Shown here: positions 56,126 to 64,000 of the stretch, in pieces | How positions within the stretch are numbered: position 1 is the first letter of the stretch | How the letters are laid out: each line of letters starts with the position of its first letter | Source of the DNA: Rhizobiaceae bacterium | GTDB lineage: Bacteria; Pseudomonadota; Alphaproteobacteria; Rhizobiales; Rhizobiaceae | Direction: 5' to 3' | NCBI GenBank assembly: GCA_029233925.1 | Contig: JARGOX010000003.1 | Location: 89,542 to 153,541 of the forward strand | DNA length: 64,000 bases | The notes under the pieces: generated by a model | Seen by the model: the letters and a program-made list of their open reading frames with translations, nothing else | Database searches by the model: none | Told to the model about the DNA's origin: nothing | Made by a program: the position numbers and the translations under genes

Positions 56126-56596
56126 ATGTTAGAAAACAAAAAATACACCTTTGAGGATTTCACACCGGGAACCGTGTTCCACCTCGGCCCCTACCCGGTG
56201 AGCGCCGAGGAAATCATCGCTTTCGCCAGCGAGTTTGATCCCCAACCAATGCATCTGGATGAGGATGCAGGCAAACAGAGCCTTCTGGGCGGCCTGGCCG
56301 CCTCCGGCTGGCATACATGCTGCATGTTGATGCGCATGATGATTGATTCTTTTGTATTGGACTCAGCTTCCCAGGGCGCGCCTGGCGTCGATTTTGTGCA
56401 ATGGAAAAAACCTGTTCTTGCCGGAGACATCCTGCATGGAACATCGACGGTCCTGTCCTCGCGAACTCTGCAATCGCGCCCCGGTCTTGGCCTTGTGCAG
56501 ATGCGTCAGGAAGTCTTCAATCAGCGTGACGAACTTGTTGCAGCCAGCGAAAACCCGTTTTTTGTCTTGCTGCGGAATAAGGGGGGGAGCGCATGA
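56126..56596 (+). CDS. MaoC-family (R)-specific enoyl-CoA hydratase-like protein, first copy
   Basis: The 156-residue single-hotdog protein has the hydratase Asp/His pair in IIAFASEFDPQPMHLDEDAG, followed by GLAASGWHTCCMLMRMM, which lines the acyl pocket. It lies 56 bases after ychF and overlaps the next, related gene by four bases (ATGA). The pair probably acts as a heterodimer or two-step unit. The acyl substrate is unknown. ychF followed by MaoC genes is, as I recall, a common order in Hyphomicrobiales. Confidence 0.92.
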   Translation: MLENKKYTFEDFTPGTVFHLGPYPVSAEEIIAFASEFDPQPMHLDEDAGKQSLLGGLAASGWHTCCMLMRMMIDSFVLDSASQGAPGVDFVQWKKPVLAGDILHGTSTVLSSRTLQSRPGLGLVQMRQEVFNQRDELVAASENPFFVLLRNKGGSA

Positions 56597-57060
56597 GTGG
56601 ATTTGACGCTTACGAAATTGGCAAGCGCCAGGATTTTGGCAGCCATACATTCACCGCAGAAGAGATCATCGCATTCGCCAAAAAATATGACCCCCAATCC
56701 TTTCACCTGGACGCAGAGGCGGCACGCGACTCCCTCTATGGAGGCCTGTGCGCCTCCGGCTGGCACACGACAGCCATATGGATGAAAAAGAATCTGGAGC
56801 ACCGCGATGCCTGGACGGCCCAACTCAAGGCAGAGGGCAAGGTGCCTTCAGTCATGGGCCCTTCACCCGGCATTACCAATCTCAAATGGCTCAGACCGGT
56901 ATTTGCCGGAGATAGCGTGCATTATTTCACCACCATCACGTCCAAACGCAAGCTGCGTTCCAAGCCGCTATGGGGCATCATAGAGGGCCATACAGAGGGT
57001 ATCAATCAAAACGGCGACAAGGTCGTCTGCTTCGACAATGCGGTCCTGGAAAGCCTGTAA
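56593..57060 (+). CDS. MaoC-family hydratase-like protein, second copy
   Basis: The 155-residue single-hotdog protein has IIAFAKKYDPQSFHLDAEAA with the Asp and His of the hydratase motif and GLCASGWHTTAIWMKKNLEH. It resembles the preceding protein at these sites, which suggests an old tandem duplication. A segment absent from the first copy (AQLKAEGKVPSVMGPSPGIT) lines what should be the substrate entrance. Its ATG overlaps the first copy's stop, so the two are translated together. Confidence 0.92.
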   Translation: MSGFDAYEIGKRQDFGSHTFTAEEIIAFAKKYDPQSFHLDAEAARDSLYGGLCASGWHTTAIWMKKNLEHRDAWTAQLKAEGKVPSVMGPSPGITNLKWLRPVFAGDSVHYFTTITSKRKLRSKPLWGIIEGHTEGINQNGDKVVCFDNAVLESL

Positions 57061-57084
57061 AACCGGCAACACAGTAAATGTGGC

Positions 57085-57630
57085 TCAATCGCCCTCAAAC
57101 GACACCAGCGTACGCACAGTCACGCCCAGGGCTTCCAGTTTTTTTCGTCCGCCAAGATCCGGCAGGTCGATCACGAAACAGGCAGCCACGATGTCTGCGC
57201 CCATTTGTTTGAGCAGCTTGACTGCGCCTTCCGCCGTACCACCCGTGGCAATCAGGTCATCGACCAGAATGACTTTCTGACCCGGCTTGATCGCATCCTT
57301 GTGCATCTCCATCTCGTCGACGCCATATTCAAGACTGTAGGCAACGCGCACCGTATCGTGCGGCAGCTTGCCTTTTTTCCTGATCGGAACAAAGCCTGCC
57401 GACAGTTGATGTGCAATGGCACCGCCAAGGATGAAGCCCCGCGCCTCGATCCCGGCGATCTGATCGATCCGGGTACCCGCGTAGGGGTGAACAAGTTCAT
57501 CCACACTGCGACGGAAGGCCCGTGGGTCTCCAAGCAAGGTTGTTATGTCACGAAAGAGAATGCCGGGTTTGGGATAATCCGGGATCGTTCGGATTGAACT
57601 GATCAGTGTTTCCTGCAGCGTCTGGTCCAT
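57085..57630 (-). CDS. apt: Adenine phosphoribosyltransferase
   Basis: The 181-residue enzyme salvages adenine to AMP with PRPP. It shows [20 protein letters not shown] at the start, [15 protein letters not shown], and the PRPP-binding loop [20 protein letters not shown]. It reads away from petABC with a bidirectional terminator between them on the same strand side: petC ends at 57796 and apt starts at 57630, both on the minus strand, so the hairpin at 57743 insulates apt from the pet operon. Confidence 0.97.
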   Translation of the reverse strand: MDQTLQETLISSIRTIPDYPKPGILFRDITTLLGDPRAFRRSVDELVHPYAGTRIDQIAGIEARGFILGGAIAHQLSAGFVPIRKKGKLPHDTVRVAYSLEYGVDEMEMHKDAIKPGQKVILVDDLIATGGTAEGAVKLLKQMGADIVAACFVIDLPDLGGRKKLEALGVTVRTLVSFEGD

Positions 57631-57742
57631 TTTCTACTCTCTGATTTCCCTCGTGCGCCCGCGGAAAACATGGTGTTCACCGATCAGACTGCACAGAAAC
57701 GACGTTTATTCGATGACCAGCACAGGGCCGAATGAAACAAAC

Positions 57743-57768
57743 AAAAGGCGACCAGATGGTCGCCTTTT
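57743..57768 (-). terminator. Intrinsic terminator after petABC
   Basis: AAAAGGCGACC (57743-57753) and GGTCGCCTTTT (57758-57768) form a perfect 11-bp stem with a four-base loop. On the minus strand the stem is followed by a T-rich tract (TTTTGTTTGTTT), so it ends the pet operon just before apt. Confidence 0.9.
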
Positions 57769-57795
57769 GTATTTCTATTGACTATTGATCACCGG

Positions 57796-58629
57796 TCAAT
57801 GCTCAACGCGCGACCAGATGGATTTCTTTGTCAGATAAAGCAGGCCGGCAAAGATCAGCAGGAAGATCACAACCTTGAAACCAAGCGATTTGCGCGTTTC
57901 CATATGCGGCTCAGCAGCCCACATCATGAATGCAGACACATCGCGGGCATATTGGTCCAGCGTCTCGGGTGAACCGTCGTCATAGGTCACCTGCTCGTCA
58001 GACAGCGGCGGCGCCATGGACAACGAAATGCCATTCATGAAATAGGGATTGTAATGCGTACCCTCGGTAACTTCGACACCATGCGGTGCTTCCTCGTAGC
58101 CGGTAAGCAGCGAGTATATGTAATCCGGGCCGCCTTCCGCATACATCGTGAAAATATCAAACACGAAGGTCGGAAAACCACGCGTTGCAGCGCGTGCCTT
58201 TGCCATCAACGACAGATCGGGTGGTGCCGCTCCGTTGTTGGAATAGGCCGCAGCTTCGACATTCGCAAAAGGCTTGGGGAAATAGTCGGCCAGAATGGCG
58301 GGGCGATCAAACATCTCCCCTTCTTCATTGGGGCCACCCAGCACTTCATATTCAGCGGCGAGCGCCTTGACCTGTTCTTCCGAATAGCCGAGGTCGACAA
58401 GGTTGCGGAAAGCGATCCGCTCCAGTGAATGACAGGCGGCGCATACTTCTACATAGACTTTCAGACCGCGTTGCAGTTGCCCCTTGTCATAGGTGCCGAA
58501 CGGTCCGGAAAAGGACCAGTCCATTTCCTTTGGCGCTTTGCTGTGCGCGGTGCCCGCAGCCACAGCCACATTGGCTCCCAAAAAGGTTACCAGGGTCAGC
58601 GACAGAAGTGTCGAGACAAGCTTTTTCAT
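57796..58629 (-). CDS. petC: Cytochrome c1 of the bc1 complex
   Basis: The 277-residue haem c subunit passes electrons from the Rieske centre to soluble or membrane cytochrome c. It has an N-terminal signal peptide (about 1-24, ending AVAAG), the haem-binding CAACH (VEVCAACHSLERI), a Met-ligand region (MNGISLSMAPPLSDEQVTYD), and one C-terminal membrane anchor (VVIFLLIFAGLLYLTKK). The separate petB and petC genes resemble Rhodobacter; in Bradyrhizobium they are fused. It is the third gene of petABC, followed by a terminator. Confidence 0.97.
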   Translation of the reverse strand: MKKLVSTLLSLTLVTFLGANVAVAAGTAHSKAPKEMDWSFSGPFGTYDKGQLQRGLKVYVEVCAACHSLERIAFRNLVDLGYSEEQVKALAAEYEVLGGPNEEGEMFDRPAILADYFPKPFANVEAAAYSNNGAAPPDLSLMAKARAATRGFPTFVFDIFTMYAEGGPDYIYSLLTGYEEAPHGVEVTEGTHYNPYFMNGISLSMAPPLSDEQVTYDDGSPETLDQYARDVSAFMMWAAEPHMETRKSLGFKVVIFLLIFAGLLYLTKKSIWSRVEH

Positions 58630-58655
58630 CTTTCTTGTTCCTTTCTGACGCTTGG

Positions 58656-59951
58656 TTAGCTGCGATTTTCCGGAGCGGCCACTGCCGCTTGAGGTTTACC
58701 ACTGCCCTGTTTTGCAAGCACTGCTTCGGTAATTGAATTGGGTACTTTTCTCGGTTTTTCAAAGAGTCCGAGCAGTGGCATGATGATGATGAAGAACCCG
58801 AAATAATAGGCGGTGGCAGCCTGCGCCATCAAGGTGTAGGTGCCCTCGGCAGGTTTCGAGCCCAACCATCCCAGAAAGATGGAATCAATCACAAAAAGCC
58901 AGAAGAACAGCTTGTACCAGGGACGGTAGACAGCAGAGCGTACTTTCGACGTGTCGAGCCATGGCACGAAGAACAGCACCAGAATGGAACCGAACATGGC
59001 AAGCACACCACCGAGCTTCGAATCGATGAACCAGACATTGAAATCAATCGCCCGCAGGATGGCGTAGAAGGGCAGATAGTACCATTCCGGAACGATATGC
59101 GCCGGCGTGACCAGCGGATTGGCTTCAATATAATTGTCCGGGTGCCCCAGATAGTTGGGCATGTAGAAGACAAAATAGGCAAAAACCAGCAGGAACACCA
59201 CGGTCGCGAAAGCATCCTTGATGGTTGCGTAGGGCGTGAAGGCCAATGTATCGGTTTTTGACTTCACCTCGACCCCGGTCGGGTTTGTCTGCCCGGTCAC
59301 ATGCAGTGCCCACACATGCAGAATAACAACCCCGGCAATCATGAAGGGCAACAGGTAGTGAAGCGAGAAGAACCGGTTGAGCGTTGGATTGTCCACCGCA
59401 AAACCACCCAGCAGAAGCTGCTGGATCGGCTCGCCGATGCCCGGGAAGGCCGTGAAGAAATTGGTGATGACCGTTGCGCCCCAAAAGGACATCTGGCCCC
59501 AGGGAAGAACATAGCCCATGAAGCCTGTCGCCATCATCAGCAGATAGATGATGACGCCCAGAATCCAAAGGATTTCCCGAGGCGCCTTGTAGGAACCGTA
59601 GTAGAGCCCGCGGAATATGTGGATATAGACGGCTATGAAAAAGAACGATGCGCCATTGGCATGCATATAGCGCAACAGCATGCCGGAATTCACGTCCCGC
59701 ATGATCGATTCAACGGAAGAGAAAGCCAACCCCGTCGAAGCCACATAATGCATGGCCAGCACGATGCCCGTGAGCAATTGCACCACCAGCATGACCGCCA
59801 GAATGGCACCGAATGTATAGGCATAGTTCAGATTGCGCGGAACCGGATAGGCAACAAAGGAGTCATAGACCAGCCTTGGCAGCGGCAAGCGTGAATCGAC
59901 CCATTTGCCGATTCCGCTTGTGGGTTCATAGGTAGAATGTCCACCACTCAT
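58656..59951 (-). CDS. petB: Cytochrome b of the bc1 complex
   Basis: The 431-residue membrane core of the quinol-oxidising complex has eight transmembrane helices and four haem-ligand histidines. Seen are [20 protein letters not shown] and [20 protein letters not shown] in helix [21 protein letters not shown] at the Qo site, [20 protein letters not shown] in helix D, and the PEWY motif ([18 protein letters not shown]). The C-terminal Pro/Ala-rich tail is usual for alphaproteobacteria. It lies between petA (14 bases) and petC (26 bases). Confidence 0.98.
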   Translation of the reverse strand: MSGGHSTYEPTSGIGKWVDSRLPLPRLVYDSFVAYPVPRNLNYAYTFGAILAVMLVVQLLTGIVLAMHYVASTGLAFSSVESIMRDVNSGMLLRYMHANGASFFFIAVYIHIFRGLYYGSYKAPREILWILGVIIYLLMMATGFMGYVLPWGQMSFWGATVITNFFTAFPGIGEPIQQLLLGGFAVDNPTLNRFFSLHYLLPFMIAGVVILHVWALHVTGQTNPTGVEVKSKTDTLAFTPYATIKDAFATVVFLLVFAYFVFYMPNYLGHPDNYIEANPLVTPAHIVPEWYYLPFYAILRAIDFNVWFIDSKLGGVLAMFGSILVLFFVPWLDTSKVRSAVYRPWYKLFFWLFVIDSIFLGWLGSKPAEGTYTLMAQAATAYYFGFFIIIMPLLGLFEKPRKVPNSITEAVLAKQGSGKPQAAVAAPENRS

Positions 59952-59965
59952 CGGTAATTCCCCTG

Positions 59966-60532
59966 TTATCCGATTTTGATTTTTGAATCAGAGATAAATT
60001 CGAAAGGCGGGATCGCCAGATTTTCCGGAGCAGGCCCCTTGCGGACCCGGCCGGCCGTATCATAATGCGAACCATGGCACGGACAGAACCAACCGCCGAA
60101 ATCGCCGGCCTGTCCCAGCGGGACACAGCCCAGATGCGTACAGGAGCCAACCATCACGATCCAGTTTTCCATGCTCTCGCCTGCAGAACGTTCAATGTCC
60201 AGTGCCGGCGCATCCGGTGACAGGTTTGCATTGCGTGCAGCCTGGTCCTTCAGGTCCTCCAGAGGAACGGCATTGGCTTCGGCAATTTCCGCTTCCGTAC
60301 GGTTACGAATGAAAACCGGCTTGCCCCGCCATTTGACGGTGATGGACATGCCCTGTTCAACAGACGACACATCGACCTCAATCGAGGAGAGTGCAAGCGT
60401 GCTTGCATCAGGTCGCATCTGATCAATGAAAGGCCAGGCGACAGCAGCCACTCCAACAGCACCAGCCATGCCGGTTGCCAGATACAGGAAATCGCGCCTC
60501 GTCGGCTCGGCAGTTGTATCGTGTTCGCTCAC
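59966..60532 (-). CDS. petA: Rieske iron-sulfur protein of the bc1 complex
   Basis: The subunit of about 188 residues carries the 2Fe-2S cluster. A twin-arginine membrane anchor ([20 protein letters not shown]) is followed by the soluble domain with ligands in [12 protein letters not shown] and [21 protein letters not shown] prefer GTG 60532, which gives the usual MSEHD-like N-terminus with AAAGGA upstream; ATG 60544 would add four residues. It is the first gene of petABC. The regulator pair at 24.8-26 kb is PetP/PetR-like but is 34 kb away, so control of this operon by it is only a possibility. Confidence 0.96.
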   Translation of the reverse strand: MSEHDTTAEPTRRDFLYLATGMAGAVGVAAVAWPFIDQMRPDASTLALSSIEVDVSSVEQGMSITVKWRGKPVFIRNRTEAEIAEANAVPLEDLKDQAARNANLSPDAPALDIERSAGESMENWIVMVGSCTHLGCVPLGQAGDFGGWFCPCHGSHYDTAGRVRKGPAPENLAIPPFEFISDSKIKIG

Positions 60533-60705
60533 GGTTATAACCATCCTTTGCGCATACTCATTGGCCAAGGTCTCCTTGCCGCGCGGAAACATCACCCCAC
60601 AGGCACGGCACAGACCCCCTATTTGGCCGGTTTCTAGGCTGCTTCTTAGAATATGTCCAGCCTGCACCATGCACCAGAGGCACAATGCCGCAAGTTTTTA
60701 CAACA

Positions 60706-62577
60706 TTATTCGTTTGTCAGGGGCAAACTGTTGATAAATCCACCCGATTGGCGCGCCCACAGGCGGGCGTATATGCCCTTCAGTTGCAGCAATTCATCAT
60801 GCGTTCCATCTTCCACGATCCGCCCGCCGTCCATGACGACAAGCCGGTCCATCTTGGCGATGGTTGACAGTCGGTGTGCAATGGCAATCACCGTTTTGCC
60901 GTTCATCAATTCGTTGAGGTTTTCCTGAATCGCCGCCTCGATTTCAGAATCAAGAGCTGATGTTGCTTCGTCCAACACGAGGATGGGCGCATCCTTCAGC
61001 ATGACCCGCGCAATCGCAATGCGTTGGCGCTGACCGCCCGAGAGCTTGACGCCACGCTCGCCCACATGGGCATCCATGCCGCTGCGGCCCTTCTGGTCCT
61101 GCAAATCCTGGATAAAGCTCCAGGCTTGCGCCTGCCGCGCTGCCTGCTTCAGTTCCCTTTCATTTGCTTTGGGTCGACCCAAAGCAATATTCTCACGCAC
61201 GGAGCGGTGCATCAGCGAGGTGTCCTGTGTCACCATGCTGATGTTGGCACGCAGCGAGCCCTGCGTAACCCCCGCTATATCCTGACCATCAATGCTGATT
61301 CGGCCGGAATTGAGATCAAAGAACCGCAAAAGCAGATTGACCAGGGTCGATTTACCAGCCCCCGACAGGCCAACGACACCGACCTTCTGGCCCGGTTGGA
61401 CCGTCAGGGAAATATCCCGGATCACCGCACCCTGCCCGCCATAGTCGAAACACACATTCTCAAAGACAATCCGGCATTGCGAAACCTGCAGCGCCTTTGC
61501 ATCGGAGCGATCCTGCAGGGCAATCGGTTTGCTCAGCATATCCATGGAATTTTGAATGACGCCGTAATTGCGCATCAGCCCGTTGAGTTGCGCCATCATG
61601 CGTCCGAGCAACAGATTGAGCCGCAGCACCAGCGCCAGCGTGAAGGCAACGGCACCGACACTGATCTGCCCCTTCAGCCACAGGTCGATGGATACATAGG
61701 CTATGGCGACAATCATGATGCCGGACAGCACCGCCAGGGAGATGCGAACCCCCGTCAGCTTTCGGGTGAAGCTGAATATCGCTTTGAGGAAAGAATCAAA
61801 ACCCTGTTTGATATAGCGGTCATTGTCCTCTTCACCGCAAAACAGTTTCAACGTCTGAATGTTGGAATAGCTGTCGACAAGGCGGCCGTTGAGCATCGAC
61901 CCCGCCTCCGCCGTCAATTTTGCCATATGACGGATTTTTGGAACAAAATAGCGCGCAATGGCAGCAAAGGCGGCGATCCAGATGGCGACAATGGCGGCCA
62001 ATTGCCAATCGAGTTGCGCCACCAGCGCGAGTGTCGTTACGGCATAGATGGCGATGAACCAGACCACCTGAAGCAGCGATGTCATGAAATCGCCCACCGC
62101 CTGGCCCGATTGCCAGACCTTGGTGACGACACGCCCGGCAAAATCATCGTGAAAAAATGTCAGGCTCTGGCGGGCAATATGCGCATAGGCCTGCCATCGA
62201 ACGAGATTGAAGAAGCCCGGAACAATTGTCTGCTCCTCGACCAAAGTGACCAATGGGGCGATCACCAGCCGACCCACCAGCACCACCGCAAGCATGAACC
62301 ACAATTCCGACCCATGCTGCGCGAACAGACCGCTCCACCCGTCGGCGGCATTGGAACTGTCGAGCAGGTCGACCAGCCTGCCGACAAAGTAGAAAAGCGC
62401 CGCCTCCAGCAGCGCCACGCCACCTCCCAGCACCAGCATCAGCGCAAAGGGCCATTTTGCCTGCCGGACAAAATACCAGATGAACGCCAGCGCACCCTTG
62501 GCAGGCGTTGCGTTCCCATTCATCGCAAGGGGATTGATCCAGCGTTCAAACAGCCGGAGAAGACGGTGTGCAATCAT
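60706..62577 (-). CDS. ABC exporter, fused membrane and ATPase domains
   Basis: The 623-residue half-transporter has six membrane helices in the first about 340 residues. An ATP-binding domain follows with Walker A (VGLSGAGKSTLVNLL), Q-loop (SMVTQDTSLMH), signature (GVKLSGGQRQRIAIARVML), Walker B (ILVLDEATSALDSE) and H-loop (AIAHRLS). It would act as a homodimer exporting a lipid, drug or peptide; the cargo is not evident. An ABC exporter of this kind near the pet genes recurs in rhizobia as far as I recall. It is transcribed separately from petABC (174-base gap). Confidence 0.93.
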   Translation of the reverse strand: MIAHRLLRLFERWINPLAMNGNATPAKGALAFIWYFVRQAKWPFALMLVLGGGVALLEAALFYFVGRLVDLLDSSNAADGWSGLFAQHGSELWFMLAVVLVGRLVIAPLVTLVEEQTIVPGFFNLVRWQAYAHIARQSLTFFHDDFAGRVVTKVWQSGQAVGDFMTSLLQVVWFIAIYAVTTLALVAQLDWQLAAIVAIWIAAFAAIARYFVPKIRHMAKLTAEAGSMLNGRLVDSYSNIQTLKLFCGEEDNDRYIKQGFDSFLKAIFSFTRKLTGVRISLAVLSGIMIVAIAYVSIDLWLKGQISVGAVAFTLALVLRLNLLLGRMMAQLNGLMRNYGVIQNSMDMLSKPIALQDRSDAKALQVSQCRIVFENVCFDYGGQGAVIRDISLTVQPGQKVGVVGLSGAGKSTLVNLLLRFFDLNSGRISIDGQDIAGVTQGSLRANISMVTQDTSLMHRSVRENIALGRPKANERELKQAARQAQAWSFIQDLQDQKGRSGMDAHVGERGVKLSGGQRQRIAIARVMLKDAPILVLDEATSALDSEIEAAIQENLNELMNGKTVIAIAHRLSTIAKMDRLVVMDGGRIVEDGTHDELLQLKGIYARLWARQSGGFINSLPLTNE

Positions 62578-62652
62578 CCCTTAAAGATAGGCCCGGACAG
62601 TCCACACGGCAACGTCATTTCCACATAAAATGCAACGCTACGCAGCCCCCGG

Positions 62653-64000
62653 TCAGCGATTGCCGCCTCCACCAGTCTGCTCGTCAATTTGTTGCTGAAC
62701 CGCAATCTGCGAGGCGGCGGCTGCCGATGACATCTTGTCGTCGCCAGCGTGTCCTTCCTCGCTTTCAGGCATTTTGACCCTGACTTCACGGCGGGCAAAT
62801 TCGATACCGTTTTCAGCAAAATATTTCTGCACACGGCTGTAGACGTCCTTCTTGATCATCCATTGCTTGCCGGGCTTGGCCATGAACTTGCCACGCACGA
62901 CAATGCCGACATCATTGACGTCGTAGACACCCTGAGACTTGAAGGTCTGAATGATATCATCGGCATAGGGCGCCTCGAGGATTTCCTTGCCGATCTGTTT
63001 GAACAGTTTCTTGACCAGATTGATATCCGCTTCAAACGGCACGGTGAATTTCAGTTTGACGATCACCCAGTCGCGGGAATTGTTTTGGACCTTGGGTATT
63101 TCCCCATAGGGAATCGTATGGACGGGCCCCTGATGATGGCGCAATTGCAATGAGCGGATGGAAATGCGTTCAACCGTGCCGACCGTATCGCCGATTTCAA
63201 GATATTCCCCCACCCGAAAGGCATCATCCAGCAGGAAAAACAGGCCTGAGACGATGTCACGCACCAGGGTCTGGGCGCCAAAGCCAATGGCCAGTCCGAC
63301 AATGCCGGCGCCAGCCAGCAAGGGTGTGATATCGACCCCCAGGCTGCCAAGCACAATCAACGACGTGATGGTGATGATGGTAACCTGGCTTGCCATCTTG
63401 AGCAGTGGAAGGACGGTTGAAAGCCGGGATCCGCCGACGCCGCCGCCCTCTCCGCCACCCGGTTCCTCCGCATTGAGATCAAAGCCCGCAGCCGTTCTTT
63501 CGTCGGCAAGTTTCCGGTTGAACCAAAGCGTCGAAAGCTCCCATACCAGATAGCCGATTGCCAGAATGACAAGGTTTTGAAACAGCACTGCGGCAATGCG
63601 TGCCCCCAGGCCCGCACTGGCAAGTGATTCAACGTCGACGTTCCACAATCGGGCAATCAGAATGATCGTGCCTGCCACGACAATTGTCCGGCCAATGCGG
63701 ATATAGCTGTGTTTGGTCGACAGATAGGCCATTTCTGCGGCAGGTCCCTCACCGCGCATCGGTGGCACCAGATGCCTGACAAGAGCCCTGACCATCGTGT
63801 CCAGAACGGGCGCTGCCAACAAAGCACCCAGGGTAATGAATTGCTGGCCCTTGCTCACCAGATCATAGCGCCCATTTGTCAGCAGAATTTCCACCAGCAG
63901 CCAGGTCAGCGCAATCAACCCCACGGCCAGCCATGGGTAGGCTTTGGCCAGAAACTGTTCAACGCGGGTGGTGTCCCCGTCACTGCCAAGTATCATGGAG
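62653..64000 (-). CDS. MscS-family mechanosensitive channel, N-terminal part outside the window
   Basis: At least 448 residues are visible and the frame runs off the right edge, so the start lies beyond the window; the ATG at 63996 is unlikely to be the real start. Several membrane helices precede the MscS core: the pore helix TM3 is PLLAGAGIVGLAIGFGAQTL, followed by VRDIVSGLFFLLDDAFRVGE and the beta domain (GTVERISIRSLQLRHHQGPV, then TIPYGEI). The C-terminus has a Gln/Gly-rich tail. Such channels release solutes upon osmotic downshift. It ends 76 bases before the ABC exporter start. Confidence 0.93.
   Translation of the reverse strand, partial: SMILGSDGDTTRVEQFLAKAYPWLAVGLIALTWLLVEILLTNGRYDLVSKGQQFITLGALLAAPVLDTMVRALVRHLVPPMRGEGPAAEMAYLSTKHSYIRIGRTIVVAGTIILIARLWNVDVESLASAGLGARIAAVLFQNLVILAIGYLVWELSTLWFNRKLADERTAAGFDLNAEEPGGGEGGGVGGSRLSTVLPLLKMASQVTIITITSLIVLGSLGVDITPLLAGAGIVGLAIGFGAQTLVRDIVSGLFFLLDDAFRVGEYLEIGDTVGTVERISIRSLQLRHHQGPVHTIPYGEIPKVQNNSRDWVIVKLKFTVPFEADINLVKKLFKQIGKEILEAPYADDIIQTFKSQGVYDVNDVGIVVRGKFMAKPGKQWMIKKDVYSRVQKYFAENGIEFARREVRVKMPESEEGHAGDDKMSSAAAASQIAVQQQIDEQTGGGGNR

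Noticed and set aside
61024-62628. Long open frame (534 codons) on the plus strand opposite the ABC exporter
   Set aside because: It is the antisense of a clear ABC transporter, and its translation is Gln/His/Arg-rich without any domain, a usual shadow in moderately GC-rich coding DNA.

Overview
The window reads as chromosomal DNA of an alphaproteobacterium of the order Hyphomicrobiales (Rhizobiales). I could not assign a genus. The main clues are gene order and lineage-typical genes: carA..carB-greA-LPS mannosyltransferase-trxB-LsrB/VtlR-type LysR followed by an AbcR-type small RNA; ilvE divergent from a PetP/PetR-like marR-response regulator pair; lgt-midA-pgeF-M24-lipoprotein-prs; rplY-pth-ychF-MaoC; and apt next to petABC. 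A BA14K-family protein and a 1162-residue CarB with the long insert common in this order agree with that.

Layout. 1-10 kb: pyrimidine/arginine precursor synthesis (carA, partial; carB), GreA, an LPS core glycosyltransferase, thioredoxin reductase, the LysR regulator and its presumed AbcR target RNA. 10.6-17.7 kb: periplasmic methionine sulfoxide reductase (msrP), aspartate aminotransferase, a stand-alone EAL protein, a PQQ-type sugar dehydrogenase, a DUF1499 protein, an EamA transporter and a cold-shock protein. 17.9-22.1 kb: a LysR-controlled acyl-CoA dehydrogenase / CoA-transferase / hydratase operon with an 18-bp palindrome in the divergent promoter. 22.4-26.0 kb: BA14K, a metallo-beta-lactamase-fold hydrolase, ilvE, and a MarR-response regulator pair whose promoter carries a perfect 9-bp inverted repeat.

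26.0-31.7 kb is a glycosyltransferase islet lying between the response regulator and what looks like its sensor kinase. One transferase is a clear pseudogene (three frameshifts and a nonsense codon). The next may have lost a short C-terminal tail, and a two-domain GT2 protein is intact. 31.7-41.4 kb returns to conserved housekeeping genes (sensor kinase, csaA, proC, ybjN, ubiK, lgt, midA, pgeF, M24, prs).

41.4-53.4 kb is an accessory block placed between prs and rplY. It holds a bicovalent-flavin BBE-like oxidase coupled to a 1086-residue SAM-cyclase-ATPase-TPR protein, a Crp/Fnr regulator that keeps the cAMP-contact residues, a YopT-like (C58) cysteine protease candidate, an uncharacterised RimK-type ATP-grasp / GNAT-C39 peptidase pair, and a TetR-controlled enoyl-CoA hydratase. 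53.4-64 kb is again core: rplY (promoter and leader hairpin visible), pth, ychF, two MaoC hydratases, apt, petABC (cytochrome bc1), an ABC exporter and the C-terminal part of a MscS channel.

The least described elements are the YopT-like protease at 47.9 kb, the cyclase-Crp neighbourhood, and the ATP-grasp/C39 pair. I saw no rRNA, tRNA, CRISPR array, transposase or phage gene. All family assignments come from reading motifs; no database search was possible.
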